From: Acetobacterium bakii
GTDB taxonomy: Bacteria; Bacillota; Clostridia; Eubacteriales; Eubacteriaceae
NCBI RefSeq assembly: GCF_001263355.1
Contig: NZ_LGYO01000027.1
Span: forward strand, 1-64,000
DNA: 64,000 bases
Direction: 5' to 3'
Both the position numbers and the translations under genes were made by a program. Below are positions 43,636 to 53,220 of this stretch, piece by piece; position 1 is the first letter of the stretch; each line of letters begins with the position of its first letter. The notes beneath the pieces were generated by a model. The model was not told where the DNA came from, ran no database searches, and worked only from the letters and a program-made list of their open reading frames with translations.

Positions 43636-43683
43636 GTAGTTGTGTAATTAATTATTAAAATTTGAAAATGGAGGATTAAAAAC

Positions 43684-45183
43684 ATGGGGAAATATTTAAT
43701 CGGTCTTGATAATGGCGGCACAATGATTAAGGCCGCCATCTATGATTTAAAAGGCAGGGAAATCGCCATTTCCAGTACAAAAACAGCGATGTTTCAGCCC
43801 GAGCCCGGCTTCACCGAACGCGATGTTGAGGAAATGTGGCAAGCCAATGTTTCTGCCATTAAAGGCGTCCTGAAAAAAGCCGGAATAAAGGGCAGTGAAG
43901 TGATCGGACTGGCCGCCACCGGTCACGGAAACGGTATGTATCTCATCCAGGCAGACGGCAAGCAGGCCTACAATGGCATGATTTCCACGGATGTTCGGGG
44001 GAAAGAGTACGTCATCCAATGGATGAAGGATGGCACCTTTGAAAAGATCCTGCCAAAAACCATGCAATCCGTTTGGGCCGGACAACCAACCACATTGTTG
44101 CGGTGGTTCCTGGATTATAAACCGGAAGTCATTGAAAACACCAAATGGATTTTTATGTGTAAGGATTATATTCGGTTTCGATTAACCGGTGAAGCCTTTG
44201 GGGAAATTGCTGATATGTCAGGCTCGAGCATTATGAATGTCCGGGATGTAAAATATGATATTGATTTGTTAAAGGATATGGGACTTGAATCCATTTACGA
44301 TAAGCTTCCACCACTGCGCTATTCAGGAGAAGTGTGTGGCAAGATCACTAAAGAAGTGGCAGAACTTACGGGTCTGGCAGAAGGCACCCCGGTTGCCGGA
44401 GGCTGTATGGACATTCATGCATCCGCCATGGCAGTGGGGATCACTGATGAAGAAAAAATGTGTGTGGTTGCGGGAACCTGGAGTATTAATGAGTACATCA
44501 GCAAGAAACCGGTGGTGGATAAGGATTTATTCATGACTTCCATATATCCGATTCCCGGATACTGGATGATCATGGAAGGCAGTCCGACCTCCGCCAGTAA
44601 TTTGGAATGGTTTTTAACTGAAATTCTGAGAGACGTGGACCTCAAGAATCAGGATGTCTATGATTATTCGAATAATTGTGTAGACTGCCTTGGCGATCAG
44701 GATTGTGGAATTGTCTTTCTGCCGTTTCTTTATGCCAGCAACGTCAATATTAATGCAAAGGCCTGCTTTATTGGACTAAACAGCTACCACAACCGTGATA
44801 ACATGCTCAGAGCCGTTTATGAAGGAATCGTGTTCAGTCACAAATATCATATTCAAAAATTGCTTAAATATCGGAAAGCACCCAAGAGCATAAGAATTGC
44901 TGGTGGGGTTGCCCGGTCCAAGGTCTGGGTTCAAATGTTTGCGGATATTCTCCAGGTCCCCATTGAAGTCACTGACTGCAGTGAACTGGGAGCTTTGGGA
45001 GCCGCCATCTGCGCCGGGGTTGCAACCGGGGAATACAAGAGCTTTAAAGCCGCCTCGGATGTAATGGTAGACATCGCTTTTACGGCCACACCCAATCCTG
45101 AAAAGTTCGCCATGTATGATAAAAAATACAACCGTTATCTGAAGATTATCAATGCATTGGATGGCATTTGGGATGAATATTAA
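43684..45183 (+). CDS. FGGY-family carbohydrate kinase (LyxK/EryA-like)
   Basis: A 499-residue kinase with the FGGY start YLIGLDNGGTMIKAAIYD, the substrate motif TGHGNGMYL, PVAGGCMDIHASAMAVG, EGSPTSASNLEWF and RIAGGVARSKVW. The closest family I recall is L-xylulose kinase LyxK and erythritol kinase, rather than glycerol kinase. It phosphorylates a ketose or polyol. It is the first gene of an operon with an SDR, GlpA-like and GlpB-like flavoproteins, DUF1667 and aldolase. GGAGG precedes the ATG. Substrate unproven. Confidence 0.85.
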   Translation: MGKYLIGLDNGGTMIKAAIYDLKGREIAISSTKTAMFQPEPGFTERDVEEMWQANVSAIKGVLKKAGIKGSEVIGLAATGHGNGMYLIQADGKQAYNGMISTDVRGKEYVIQWMKDGTFEKILPKTMQSVWAGQPTTLLRWFLDYKPEVIENTKWIFMCKDYIRFRLTGEAFGEIADMSGSSIMNVRDVKYDIDLLKDMGLESIYDKLPPLRYSGEVCGKITKEVAELTGLAEGTPVAGGCMDIHASAMAVGITDEEKMCVVAGTWSINEYISKKPVVDKDLFMTSIYPIPGYWMIMEGSPTSASNLEWFLTEILRDVDLKNQDVYDYSNNCVDCLGDQDCGIVFLPFLYASNVNINAKACFIGLNSYHNRDNMLRAVYEGIVFSHKYHIQKLLKYRKAPKSIRIAGGVARSKVWVQMFADILQVPIEVTDCSELGALGAAICAGVATGEYKSFKAASDVMVDIAFTATPNPEKFAMYDKKYNRYLKIINALDGIWDEY

Positions 45184-45201
45184 AATTGAGGAGAAAAGAG
45201 A

Positions 45202-45960
45202 ATGGATTTAAAACTACAGGGAAAAAATGCCATTATTACTGGGGGATCCCGTGGCGTCGGACGGGCGATTGCCCTGGGCCTTGCGGCCGAAGGGGTTAAT
45301 ATTGCCGTGACAGCCCGGGCATTAACCCCAAATATTCAGGCTGTTATTGAAGAAGCTAAAGCCATGGGGGTTAAGGCCTATGCCATTGCAGCAAATCTGG
45401 AAAATCCGGCTGAGACCATTGATATGATGCAAGAAGCGCAAAAGCTGCTTGGGGATTTAGATATCCTGATTAATAATGCTGGCATCTGGCTGACCGGCTG
45501 GATTCAGGATATTCCCCTGGAGGATTGGGAACTGACCATGAATGTCAACCTCACCGCACCTTTTCAGACTTCGCAGTTTTTTGCAAAAGCAAACCTGGAA
45601 AAAGGACGGCCCGGAAAAATCATAAATGTGAATTCCCAGGCAGCTTTTAACGGGTCCACCACTGGGCATGCCCATTATGCTGCCAGTAAAGCGGGCATGG
45701 TGGCCTTGACCATTTCCATGGCCCGGGAACTTTCCTCCAGGGGAATCACCGTAAACGGCATTGCCCTGGGGGTTGTGGATACAGATTTGATTCGGGAAAA
45801 TATCAAAGCGAATCCCGGATACTATGAGAGTCGTATTCCCATTGGTCGAGTGGCTCAACCAGAGGATGTGGCAAATATCGTGGTATTTCTAGCCTCGGAA
45901 CCCGCAGCTTATCTTACCGGAACCACCCTGGATGCCACCGGCGGGATGCTGATGCGATAG
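45202..45960 (+). CDS. Short-chain dehydrogenase/reductase
   Basis: A 252-residue SDR: cofactor motif GGSRGVGRAIALG (15-27), NNAGIW, catalytic Ser in VNSQAAF and YAASK (Tyr and Lys). SDRs of this type oxidise polyols or sugars, or reduce ketones, using NAD(P). Its position after the kinase suggests a polyol or ketose step. GAGGAG precedes the ATG. Confidence 0.88.
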   Translation: MDLKLQGKNAIITGGSRGVGRAIALGLAAEGVNIAVTARALTPNIQAVIEEAKAMGVKAYAIAANLENPAETIDMMQEAQKLLGDLDILINNAGIWLTGWIQDIPLEDWELTMNVNLTAPFQTSQFFAKANLEKGRPGKIINVNSQAAFNGSTTGHAHYAASKAGMVALTISMARELSSRGITVNGIALGVVDTDLIRENIKANPGYYESRIPIGRVAQPEDVANIVVFLASEPAAYLTGTTLDATGGMLMR

Positions 45961-46037
45961 CAACAAAAGAGAAAAGGGTAGTTCTCACACCATGAATACT
46001 ATCCTTGGAAACATGGGAATTAAGAAAGGAAATTAAA

Positions 46038-47492
46038 ATGAGTCATTATGATGTTATCATCATCGGAGGGGGCATTACTGGAACCGCTATTGCTCACGAA
46101 TTGTCAAAATACGAAATTAAAACAGGCCTTCTTGAACGCGGTACCGATATTGGTATCGGGGCTACCAAAGGCAACGGAGGAGTAGTTCACCAGGGATATG
46201 ATCCAAAGCCCGGAAGCCTTAAAGCGAAAATCAATGTTGAAGGAGCTAACATGTACCCACGGCTTTCCAAAGAGCTGGGTTTTGGGATGATTAATCCCGG
46301 ACTTTTTGTCATTGGTTTTGGCGAAGCAGATCTTGAGGTGCTTAAATACAAACGTGACAACGGCATTAAAAATGGTGTGAAAGGTTTGGAAATTATCAGC
46401 GCAGAGCAAATGCGAAAAAAAGAGCCACACCTGGCGCCAAATGTTACCCAGGGTCTTTATTCACCCACTACCACCGTTGTGGATACCTTTGAGGTCGCCA
46501 TTGCCTTTGCAGAAAATGCCAAAGATAACGGCGTGGATATTTTTACCAATCAGAAGGTACTGTCCATCGATAAAAATAAAAGTGGTTTTGTGATTAAAAC
46601 AAAAAATGCCGCATTTAACTGTGATTATATCGTAAATGCCGCCGGTAATCATGCTGATGAAGTGGCAAAACTGCTGGACATTTACGAATATGAAATAAAG
46701 CCACGCCATGGTGATCTTATGGTTTTGGACAAAGATCTCAGCTTTAAACCAAATACGGTTATGTTCCCGGTTCCCAGCCCGGAGTCAAAGGGCATAGCTT
46801 GTATTCCAACCATTCACGGAAATACAATTATCGGGTCAACAGCAACGATGTTAGACGATAAAGAGGACGTGGTAAACTATCGACATGGTATCCAGGAACT
46901 CATTGACGGCGTCCACCGGATTTTACCGGAGCTTGAAACAAACCGGGTCATTCGAACCTTCGCAGGGCTTCGCCCGGTGGTGATCAACAATAACAATGAT
47001 TTTTTTATTGCCGAATCACAAACCGTGAAAGGGTTTATTCACGTTGCCGGAATCCAGTCTCCCGGGGTTGCCTCGGCGCCGGCCATTGGCGAACATGTTC
47101 GTGATTTGCTGGCCAATGCCGGCCTCTCTTTAAAAAACAAGCTAAGCTACAATCCCTATCGGGAGAAAAAAGTCGTCTTCAATCAGCTCACCATAGAAGA
47201 ACAAGATAAACTCATTCAGAGCAATCCGGCCTATGGAAAAATTGTGTGCCGCTGCGAAACCGTTACCGAGGGTGAAATTGTCGACGCCATCCACGGGGTT
47301 ATCGGTGCCCATACCTTTGATGCCATTAAACGGCGTACCCGAGCGGGAATGGGACGGTGTCAAAGCGGATTCTGTCAATACAAGGTTCTGTCAATCATTG
47401 CCCGGGAATTAGCTATTCCCGTGGATCAGGTTCTGCTGGAAGATTTGGGAACTGAACTATTGCGCGGCAAAGTAAAAACAGGGGAGGCTTAA
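46038..47492 (+). CDS. GlpA-like FAD-dependent dehydrogenase with BFD-like [2Fe-2S] domain
   Basis: A 484-residue flavoprotein of the DAO/GlpA group: IIIGGGITGTAIAHEL at the start, TKGNGGVVHQGYD, and a C-terminal BFD-like cluster domain with CRCE near 403-406 and GRCQSGFC near 437-444. Anaerobic glycerol-3-phosphate dehydrogenase GlpA has this layout; EryB-type enzymes act on other polyol phosphates. With the next two genes it may form an electron-transferring complex. ATG 46038 follows AAAGGA; the upstream in-frame ATG at 46005 lacks such a site. Confidence 0.87.
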   Translation: MSHYDVIIIGGGITGTAIAHELSKYEIKTGLLERGTDIGIGATKGNGGVVHQGYDPKPGSLKAKINVEGANMYPRLSKELGFGMINPGLFVIGFGEADLEVLKYKRDNGIKNGVKGLEIISAEQMRKKEPHLAPNVTQGLYSPTTTVVDTFEVAIAFAENAKDNGVDIFTNQKVLSIDKNKSGFVIKTKNAAFNCDYIVNAAGNHADEVAKLLDIYEYEIKPRHGDLMVLDKDLSFKPNTVMFPVPSPESKGIACIPTIHGNTIIGSTATMLDDKEDVVNYRHGIQELIDGVHRILPELETNRVIRTFAGLRPVVINNNNDFFIAESQTVKGFIHVAGIQSPGVASAPAIGEHVRDLLANAGLSLKNKLSYNPYREKKVVFNQLTIEEQDKLIQSNPAYGKIVCRCETVTEGEIVDAIHGVIGAHTFDAIKRRTRAGMGRCQSGFCQYKVLSIIARELAIPVDQVLLEDLGTELLRGKVKTGEA

Positions 47493-47493
47493 A

Positions 47494-48750
47494 ATGAGAA
47501 AATTGCAATACGATATCGTCATCATCGGCGGCGGCCCCGGGGGCCTCGGAGCAGCCCTAAAAGCCAAAGAAAAAGGTGCCACCGTTGCCATTATCGAACG
47601 AAACAATGAATTGGGAGGGATTCTTAATCAATGCATACACAGTGGTTTTGGTCTTAAGTATTTTAAAGAAGAATTAACCGGGCCGGAATATGCCGAGCTT
47701 TTTATCGAAAAAGTCAGTGAGACGGATATTGATGTTTATCTCAATACCATGGTCATTGATATTGGGGCTGACCGAAAGGTCACGGCCATGAATGAAGCCG
47801 GGATGTTGGATTTTACAGCCGGAGCCGTTGTTCTTGCCATGGGCTGTCGGGAACGAACCCGAGGGGCCATAAAAATACCGGGGTCCCGGCCAGCTGGGGT
47901 TCTTACCGCAGGTTTAGCCCAACGTTATGTGAACATAGAAAATCTGAAACCCGGAAACCAGGTGGTTATTCTCGGCTCCGGCGATATTGGCCTGATTATG
48001 GCAAGGCGGCTGACCCTGGAAGGAATAAAGGTTATCGGTGTTTATGAGCTGATGCCCTATGCCAATGGACTATACCGGAACATTAAAAACTGTCTGGATG
48101 ATTTTGATATTCCTCTTCATTTATCAACCACGGTTTCCAATATTATTGGTTATCCCAGACTCGAAGCCATTGAAGTGTCGAAGGTGAATGAAAAAATGGA
48201 GATTATTGAAGGTAGTCAGGAAATCATCCCCTGTGATACACTGCTGCTTTCCATCGGTTTAATTCCTGAAAATGAGCTTTCAAAGAAGTCCGGGGTTGAA
48301 TTAAACCCCAAAACCAATGGCCCTTTAGTAAATGAAACTCTGGAAACCAATATTTCCGGAATATTCGCCTGTGGGAATGTGCTTCATGTTCATGATTTAG
48401 TAGATTTGGTCACCCTGGAGGCAGAACGGGCCGGAGAATATGCCGCCCAGTTTGCCTTAACCAATAAGGTCAAATCAAGGGACTATATCAGCTTGAGTCC
48501 TGGAGAAAATGTCGCTTACACCGTGCCTGATAAGATATCTCTACCTTTAAAGAAAAGTGCTTTGGTTAACTTCAGAGTCAGATCGCCTTTGGATGCGGCC
48601 CGAATTGTAGTTATCAGTGGGAAGAAAATTATTTATGAAGGCAAAACGAAAGACTTTAAACCAAGCGTCATGGAAAATGTTAAAATCAAACCCGAACAAT
48701 TGGCCGGCTTATCCCGGCCATTGACGGTTTCAGTTATGGAGGTTAAGTAG
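47494..48750 (+). CDS. GlpB-like FAD/NAD(P) oxidoreductase
   Basis: A 418-residue protein with FAD motif IIGGGPGGLGAALKAKEKG, LGGILNQCIHSGFG, a second nucleotide site ILGSGDIGLIMARRL, and GIFACGNVLHVHDLVD. It resembles the flavoprotein that sits between GlpA-like and DUF1667 proteins in Firmicutes. It starts one base after the GlpA-like stop. Likely the electron-accepting subunit. Confidence 0.86.
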   Translation: MRKLQYDIVIIGGGPGGLGAALKAKEKGATVAIIERNNELGGILNQCIHSGFGLKYFKEELTGPEYAELFIEKVSETDIDVYLNTMVIDIGADRKVTAMNEAGMLDFTAGAVVLAMGCRERTRGAIKIPGSRPAGVLTAGLAQRYVNIENLKPGNQVVILGSGDIGLIMARRLTLEGIKVIGVYELMPYANGLYRNIKNCLDDFDIPLHLSTTVSNIIGYPRLEAIEVSKVNEKMEIIEGSQEIIPCDTLLLSIGLIPENELSKKSGVELNPKTNGPLVNETLETNISGIFACGNVLHVHDLVDLVTLEAERAGEYAAQFALTNKVKSRDYISLSPGENVAYTVPDKISLPLKKSALVNFRVRSPLDAARIVVISGKKIIYEGKTKDFKPSVMENVKIKPEQLAGLSRPLTVSVMEVK

Positions 48751-49131
48751 ATGGAAAGAAACATGTTGTGCTGTACCACCTGTCCTTCGGAATGTGTGAT
48801 CACTGTGACAAAACAAGGGAAAGACACCCTTAGTATTGAAGGATACACCTGTAAACGGGGGCTGAAGTTTGCACAAAAAGAACTGACTGCACCGGAAAGA
48901 ACATTGACCAGTACTATGATTATGATGTTGGGTCAACAAGAATTCCTGATACCGGTCAAATCGGCGCAACCCATACCCAAAAGAAGTATGGTGGCAGCCA
49001 TGAATGAAATTAAAAGAAGCAAGCTCCAACATGCCTGCAAAAGAGGTGATGTGCTCATCTCTGATATTTGCGGGTCAGGTGTGGATATTGTAGCGTGTAA
49101 AAGCATAAAGGAGAAAAATCATGCTTGTTAA
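48751..49131 (+). CDS. DUF1667 protein, third subunit of the GlpA/GlpB-like set
   Basis: A 126-residue protein with CCTTCPSEC near residues 7-15 and further Cys in GYTCKRG, matching DUF1667, which occurs beside GlpA/GlpB-like genes. The cysteines may bind an iron-sulfur cluster. The ATG follows the upstream stop directly, and the 3' end overlaps the aldolase gene by 11 bases. Confidence 0.88.
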   Translation: MERNMLCCTTCPSECVITVTKQGKDTLSIEGYTCKRGLKFAQKELTAPERTLTSTMIMMLGQQEFLIPVKSAQPIPKRSMVAAMNEIKRSKLQHACKRGDVLISDICGSGVDIVACKSIKEKNHAC

Positions 49132-49987
49132 TCTCAGTGAAATATTAAAAATACCCACTGCTCGTGGGTTTGCCGTAGGAGCCTTTAATACCCCGAATTT
49201 AGAAAGCATTCAAGCGGTGATTGCGGCAGCTGAAAATCTTCAGCAGCCGGTGATTCTTAACCATGCTCAGATCCACGAAGACATTGCTCAATTAGATACC
49301 ATCGGACCGGTTATGATTAATCTGGCAAAAAAAGCCAGGGTAAATGTGTGCGTTCATTTAGATCATGGCGAAGATTTGGGCTATTTATTACGGGCCATGA
49401 AAATGGGGTTTTCGTCAGTGATGTATGATGGTTCAAAATTGCCCTATGATGAAAATCTCGAAAATACCTGTGAAATTGTCAGGATCGCCCATTGCCTGGG
49501 GGTTTCCGTGGAAGCAGAGCTTGGTCGGGTGCTCCGTCCCGAAGGCGGAGGTGCCATGGATCCCGAAGACGAAGCCTTGACCCCGGAAGAGTGTTACACC
49601 AATCCCCAATCCGCTAAAGCCTTTGTTGCTGCCACCGGAATCGATGCCCTGGCCATTGCCTTTGGCACCGCCCATGGGATTTATGAAGCAGAACCTTGTT
49701 TGGATTTCAGCCGTATCGCCGAGATTCATAACCAGATGGATGTCCCGCTGGTCATGCACGGAGGATCCGGAGTAGGGGATGACGACTTTAAAAAAGCCAT
49801 TAAGGCTGGGATTTCAAAGATCAACTACTTCACCTATATGTCCCTGGCGGGAGGTCAGGCTGTAAAAGATTATTTTGCTAAAAACCCCGGTAAAGAACTG
49901 CGTTTCGATGAAATTTCAGAAATCGGACGTTTAGGAATGCAACAGGATGCGGAACGCGCCATGAAAATTTTTAATGATGAAAACTAA
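49121..49987 (+). CDS. Class II fructose/tagatose-bisphosphate-type aldolase
   Basis: A 288-residue zinc aldolase: catalytic and metal residues in VHLDHGEDLGY, SVMYDGSKLP, EAELGRV, AIAFGTAHGIY and MHGGSGV, plus the loop KINYFT. It would release DHAP from a ketose phosphate. In this operon the substrate is probably the product of the kinase and flavoprotein steps, not necessarily fructose 1,6-bisphosphate. AAAGGAG precedes the ATG. Confidence 0.9.
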   Translation: MLVNLSEILKIPTARGFAVGAFNTPNLESIQAVIAAAENLQQPVILNHAQIHEDIAQLDTIGPVMINLAKKARVNVCVHLDHGEDLGYLLRAMKMGFSSVMYDGSKLPYDENLENTCEIVRIAHCLGVSVEAELGRVLRPEGGGAMDPEDEALTPEECYTNPQSAKAFVAATGIDALAIAFGTAHGIYEAEPCLDFSRIAEIHNQMDVPLVMHGGSGVGDDDFKKAIKAGISKINYFTYMSLAGGQAVKDYFAKNPGKELRFDEISEIGRLGMQQDAERAMKIFNDEN

Positions 49988-50139
49988 TTTTGCATAAGAT
50001 TTACTTCTTTCAGTAGGATAGAGGCAAAAAAACCAGCATATCCGGAAGCCATAGAAGCACTTTAAACAAATTGAGCCAGCGGACTTAAATATTATCTTAA
50101 GTATTTATGAAAACACTGGAAATTAAAAGGAATAAAGGG

Positions 50140-50145
50140 TATAAT
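50140..50145 (+). promoter_or_regulatory. Probable -10 box of the ABC-F gene
   Basis: TATAAT at 50140-50145 with a weak -35 (TGGAAA, 50117-50122). The leader then has an 8-bp hairpin TTATCAGT/ACTGATAA (50170-50191) followed by a T-rich stretch. Confidence 0.4.
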
Positions 50146-50204
50146 TAAATGTCTTGTAGTGAAGGTTCATTATCAGTGAATTAACTGATAAGGGCCTTTT
50201 CTTT

Positions 50205-50273
50205 ATGACTATAAATACCATGGAGGATCACGAAATATATGATTACAGTAACAGATTTAAGTTTAAATTTTAG
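50205..50273 (+). CDS. Possible 22-residue leader peptide overlapping the ABC-F start
   Basis: ATG 50205 follows AAGGG by 10 bases and opens a frame ending KFKF at TAG 50271. The ABC-F start at 50239 lies inside it in another frame. Many antibiotic-response ABC-F genes have leader peptides, but this may be chance. Confidence 0.25.
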   Translation: MTINTMEDHEIYDYSNRFKFKF

Positions 50274-51834
50274 CGGAACCAATCTATTTTCCAACGTCAA
50301 TTTAAAGTTTATCCCAGGAAATTGCTACGGCATTATCGGTGCCAACGGTGCAGGAAAAACCACATTTTTAAATATATTATCCGGTGAAATTGAGCCGTCG
50401 ACAGGGGATGTTTTTATTCCTCAACACATCCGTATGTCCGTATTGAAACAGGATCATTATGCCTATGATGAATTCACTGTGCTTGATACCATTATGATGG
50501 GTAATGCCCGTCTATATGCTATTATGAAAGAAAAAGACGCCTTATACATGAAGGAAGATTTTTCCGATGAAGACGGCATTAAGGCCGGAGAATTAGAAGG
50601 CGAATTTGCGGAAATGGGCGGCTGGGAAGCAGAATCCGATGGTTCCCGTATTATCCAGGGGTTAGGTCTCGGGGTTGATATTCTCGATGCCACCATGGAT
50701 TCACTCAATGGGAATGAAAAGGTTAAGGTCTTATTGGCTCAGGCCCTGTTCGGTAAACCTGAGATCATTCTGCTGGATGAACCTACCAACCATTTGGACA
50801 TCCAAGCCGTGCTCTGGTTAGAAGATTTCCTGATGGATTATGAAGGCACCGTTATCGTGGTTTCCCATGATCGTTACTTCCTTAATAACGTTTGTACCCA
50901 CATTGTCGATATTGACTATAATAAAATTAAGGTTTACGTCGGGAATTATGATTTCTGGTACGAATCCAGTCAATTGATTCAGCGATTGCTTAAGGATCAA
51001 AATAAAAAGAGCGAAGACAAAGCCAAGGAACTGCAGAACTTTATTACCCGATTCTCGGCTAATAAATCCAAATCAAAACAGGCCACTTCCCGTAAAAAGA
51101 TGCTGGATAAGCTGAATATTGAAGATATGCCATCCTCGTCACGAAAATACCCATGGGTTGGATTTCAGATTGACCGAGAACCCGGTAAGGAAATTCTCAG
51201 TGTTGAGCATATATCCAAAACCATTGATGGGGTCAAGGTCCTGAATAACGTCAGTTTTCGGGTCGGCAAGGATGAAAAGATTGCCTTTGTATCCGATAAT
51301 GAAATTGCCATGACTACCTTATTCAAGATTCTTATGGAAGAAATTGAGCCTGATGAAGGCAGTTTCAAATGGGGCGTCAGCACCAGCCAATCCTATTTTC
51401 CAAAGGACAATGGCGAATTTTTCAACGATTGTACCCTGAATATCTGCGAATGGATTCAGCAATATACCGAGGAAATCACCGAAACTTATATTCGTGCATT
51501 CCTGGGTCGGATGCTTTTCTCCGGCGACGATATTTACAAAGAAGTACAGGTATTATCCGGAGGGGAACGGGTGCGTTGCATGCTTTCCAAGATGATGATG
51601 AAAAACGCGTGTGTTCTGGTTATGGATCAGCCCACCAACCATTTAGATCTCGAATCCATCACCGCAGTGAACAACGGTCTCATGGAATATAAAGGAATTC
51701 TTCTGTTTGCCAGCCATGACCATCAGTTTATGGAAACGGTAGCGAATCGAATCATCGAAATTCGTGAAGAAGGTATCCTTGATCGCTTATCAACCTATGA
51801 TGAGTTCATCGAATACAAAAAGAAACTGGCGTAA
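50239..51834 (+). CDS. ABC-F family ATPase (YkpA/YbiT-like)
   Basis: A 531-residue soluble protein with two ABC domains: Walker A GANGAGKTT near 35-43, LNGNEKVK and VLSGGERVR signatures, Walker B IILLDEPTNHLD and VLVMDQPTNHLD, and a linker between. The second Walker A is degenerate (SDNEIAMTT), as in YbiT/YkpA. ABC-F proteins act on the ribosome in translation or antibiotic protection. It lacks transmembrane segments. The SNF gene begins 10 bases later. Confidence 0.9.
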   Translation: MITVTDLSLNFSGTNLFSNVNLKFIPGNCYGIIGANGAGKTTFLNILSGEIEPSTGDVFIPQHIRMSVLKQDHYAYDEFTVLDTIMMGNARLYAIMKEKDALYMKEDFSDEDGIKAGELEGEFAEMGGWEAESDGSRIIQGLGLGVDILDATMDSLNGNEKVKVLLAQALFGKPEIILLDEPTNHLDIQAVLWLEDFLMDYEGTVIVVSHDRYFLNNVCTHIVDIDYNKIKVYVGNYDFWYESSQLIQRLLKDQNKKSEDKAKELQNFITRFSANKSKSKQATSRKKMLDKLNIEDMPSSSRKYPWVGFQIDREPGKEILSVEHISKTIDGVKVLNNVSFRVGKDEKIAFVSDNEIAMTTLFKILMEEIEPDEGSFKWGVSTSQSYFPKDNGEFFNDCTLNICEWIQQYTEEITETYIRAFLGRMLFSGDDIYKEVQVLSGGERVRCMLSKMMMKNACVLVMDQPTNHLDLESITAVNNGLMEYKGILLFASHDHQFMETVANRIIEIREEGILDRLSTYDEFIEYKKKLA

Positions 51835-51844
51835 GCCGTGATCT

Positions 51845-53197
51845 ATGAGTAGTCGAAGCAAGTTTTCTAGCAAAATTGGTTTTGTTATGGCCGCCGCAGG
51901 TTCAGCGGTGGGCCTTGGCAACATTTGGCGATTTCCATATTTAGCAGCAAAATATGGCGGAGGACTTTTCCTCCTGATTTATCTTATATTTGTATTAACC
52001 TTGGGCTTTACCATCATGACCGCCGAGTTGGCCATTGGCCGAAAAACACAACTCAGCCCGGTTGGTGCCTATCGGGCCTTAAATAAAAAATACAGTTTCA
52101 TCGGGGTTATTGCCTCCCTAGTGGCCTTTTTAATTCTACCCTATTATAGTGTTATCGGGGGATGGGTGATTAAATACTTTGTCACCTTTATTTCAGGCGG
52201 CGGACTAGCCACCGCAGCGAATGATTATTTTGGCGGCTATATTGCACAACCCCTGGAGCCCATATTCTGGCAATGCATTTTTGTGCTGGCAACCACTTTT
52301 GTTGTTATCAAGGGGGTCAAAAACGGTATCGAAAAAGCAAGTGTTATATTAATGCCTATTCTGATTGCTTTATCCCTCTTTGTGGCGGTTTATTCCATTT
52401 TCCAACCGGGAGCCATGGCAGGGGTTAGATATTTTCTGTATCCGGATTTTTCGAATTTCAGCTTTCAGGCGGTTTTAGCCGCCATGGGACAAATGTTTTA
52501 CTCTTTATCTCTGGCGATGGGGATTATGGTAACCTATGGGTCTTACCTGAGTAAAAAAGAAGACCTGGAAGCATCGGTAAAACAGATTGAACTTTTTGAT
52601 GCGGGCATTGCAATTTTAGCAGGCTTTATGATTATTCCTGCAGTTTTCGCTTTTTCCGGAGGCGATCCTGCAGCCCTTAACAAAGGTCCCGGGTTGATGT
52701 TTGTAACCTTGCCCAAGGTTTTTGAAAGCATGAACTTCGGTAATTTTATGGGCGGCGTATTTTTTTTGCTGGTTCTTTTCGCAGCACTGACCTCGTCTAT
52801 TTCACTGATGGAGGCGGTAGTTTCCACGGTGTGTGATCAGTTTAAATGGAACCGCAAAAAGGGCGTCTTAATTGTTGCAGTCATTGCGATTCTATTGGGG
52901 ATTCCATCGTCATTGGGTCAGGGAGTTTGGAGCAGTATTACGATTTTTGGTTTTAACTTCCTGGACTTTTTCGATTTTATTACCAACTCAGTACTTATGC
53001 CGGTGGGTGCATTTTTCACCTGTATCTTTGTAGGGCATATTCTTGAGACGAAAATTATTACCGACGAAGTCAAGCTTTCGTCACCCTTTAAACGAGAAAA
53101 GCTCTTTATTCTTATGATCAAATACATAGCACCGGTTTGCATCGTGGCCATTCTCATCAGTTCAATTTTAGAAGCCATGGGAATTATTAAATATTAG
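51845..53197 (+). CDS. Sodium:neurotransmitter symporter family transporter (SNF)
   Basis: A 450-residue membrane protein with about 11-12 hydrophobic segments. TM1 carries the hallmark GSAVGLGNIWRFPYLAAKYGGG (sodium and substrate site, here split as GSAVGLGN and WRFPYLA). Bacterial members (LeuT, MhsT) import amino acids with Na+. Substrate unknown. It lies 10 bases behind the ABC-F gene, so is probably co-transcribed, though its own ribosome binding site is poor. Confidence 0.92.
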   Translation: MSSRSKFSSKIGFVMAAAGSAVGLGNIWRFPYLAAKYGGGLFLLIYLIFVLTLGFTIMTAELAIGRKTQLSPVGAYRALNKKYSFIGVIASLVAFLILPYYSVIGGWVIKYFVTFISGGGLATAANDYFGGYIAQPLEPIFWQCIFVLATTFVVIKGVKNGIEKASVILMPILIALSLFVAVYSIFQPGAMAGVRYFLYPDFSNFSFQAVLAAMGQMFYSLSLAMGIMVTYGSYLSKKEDLEASVKQIELFDAGIAILAGFMIIPAVFAFSGGDPAALNKGPGLMFVTLPKVFESMNFGNFMGGVFFLLVLFAALTSSISLMEAVVSTVCDQFKWNRKKGVLIVAVIAILLGIPSSLGQGVWSSITIFGFNFLDFFDFITNSVLMPVGAFFTCIFVGHILETKIITDEVKLSSPFKREKLFILMIKYIAPVCIVAILISSILEAMGIIKY

Positions 53198-53220
53198 GGA
53201 TTTAAAAGGGATAGAAATTG

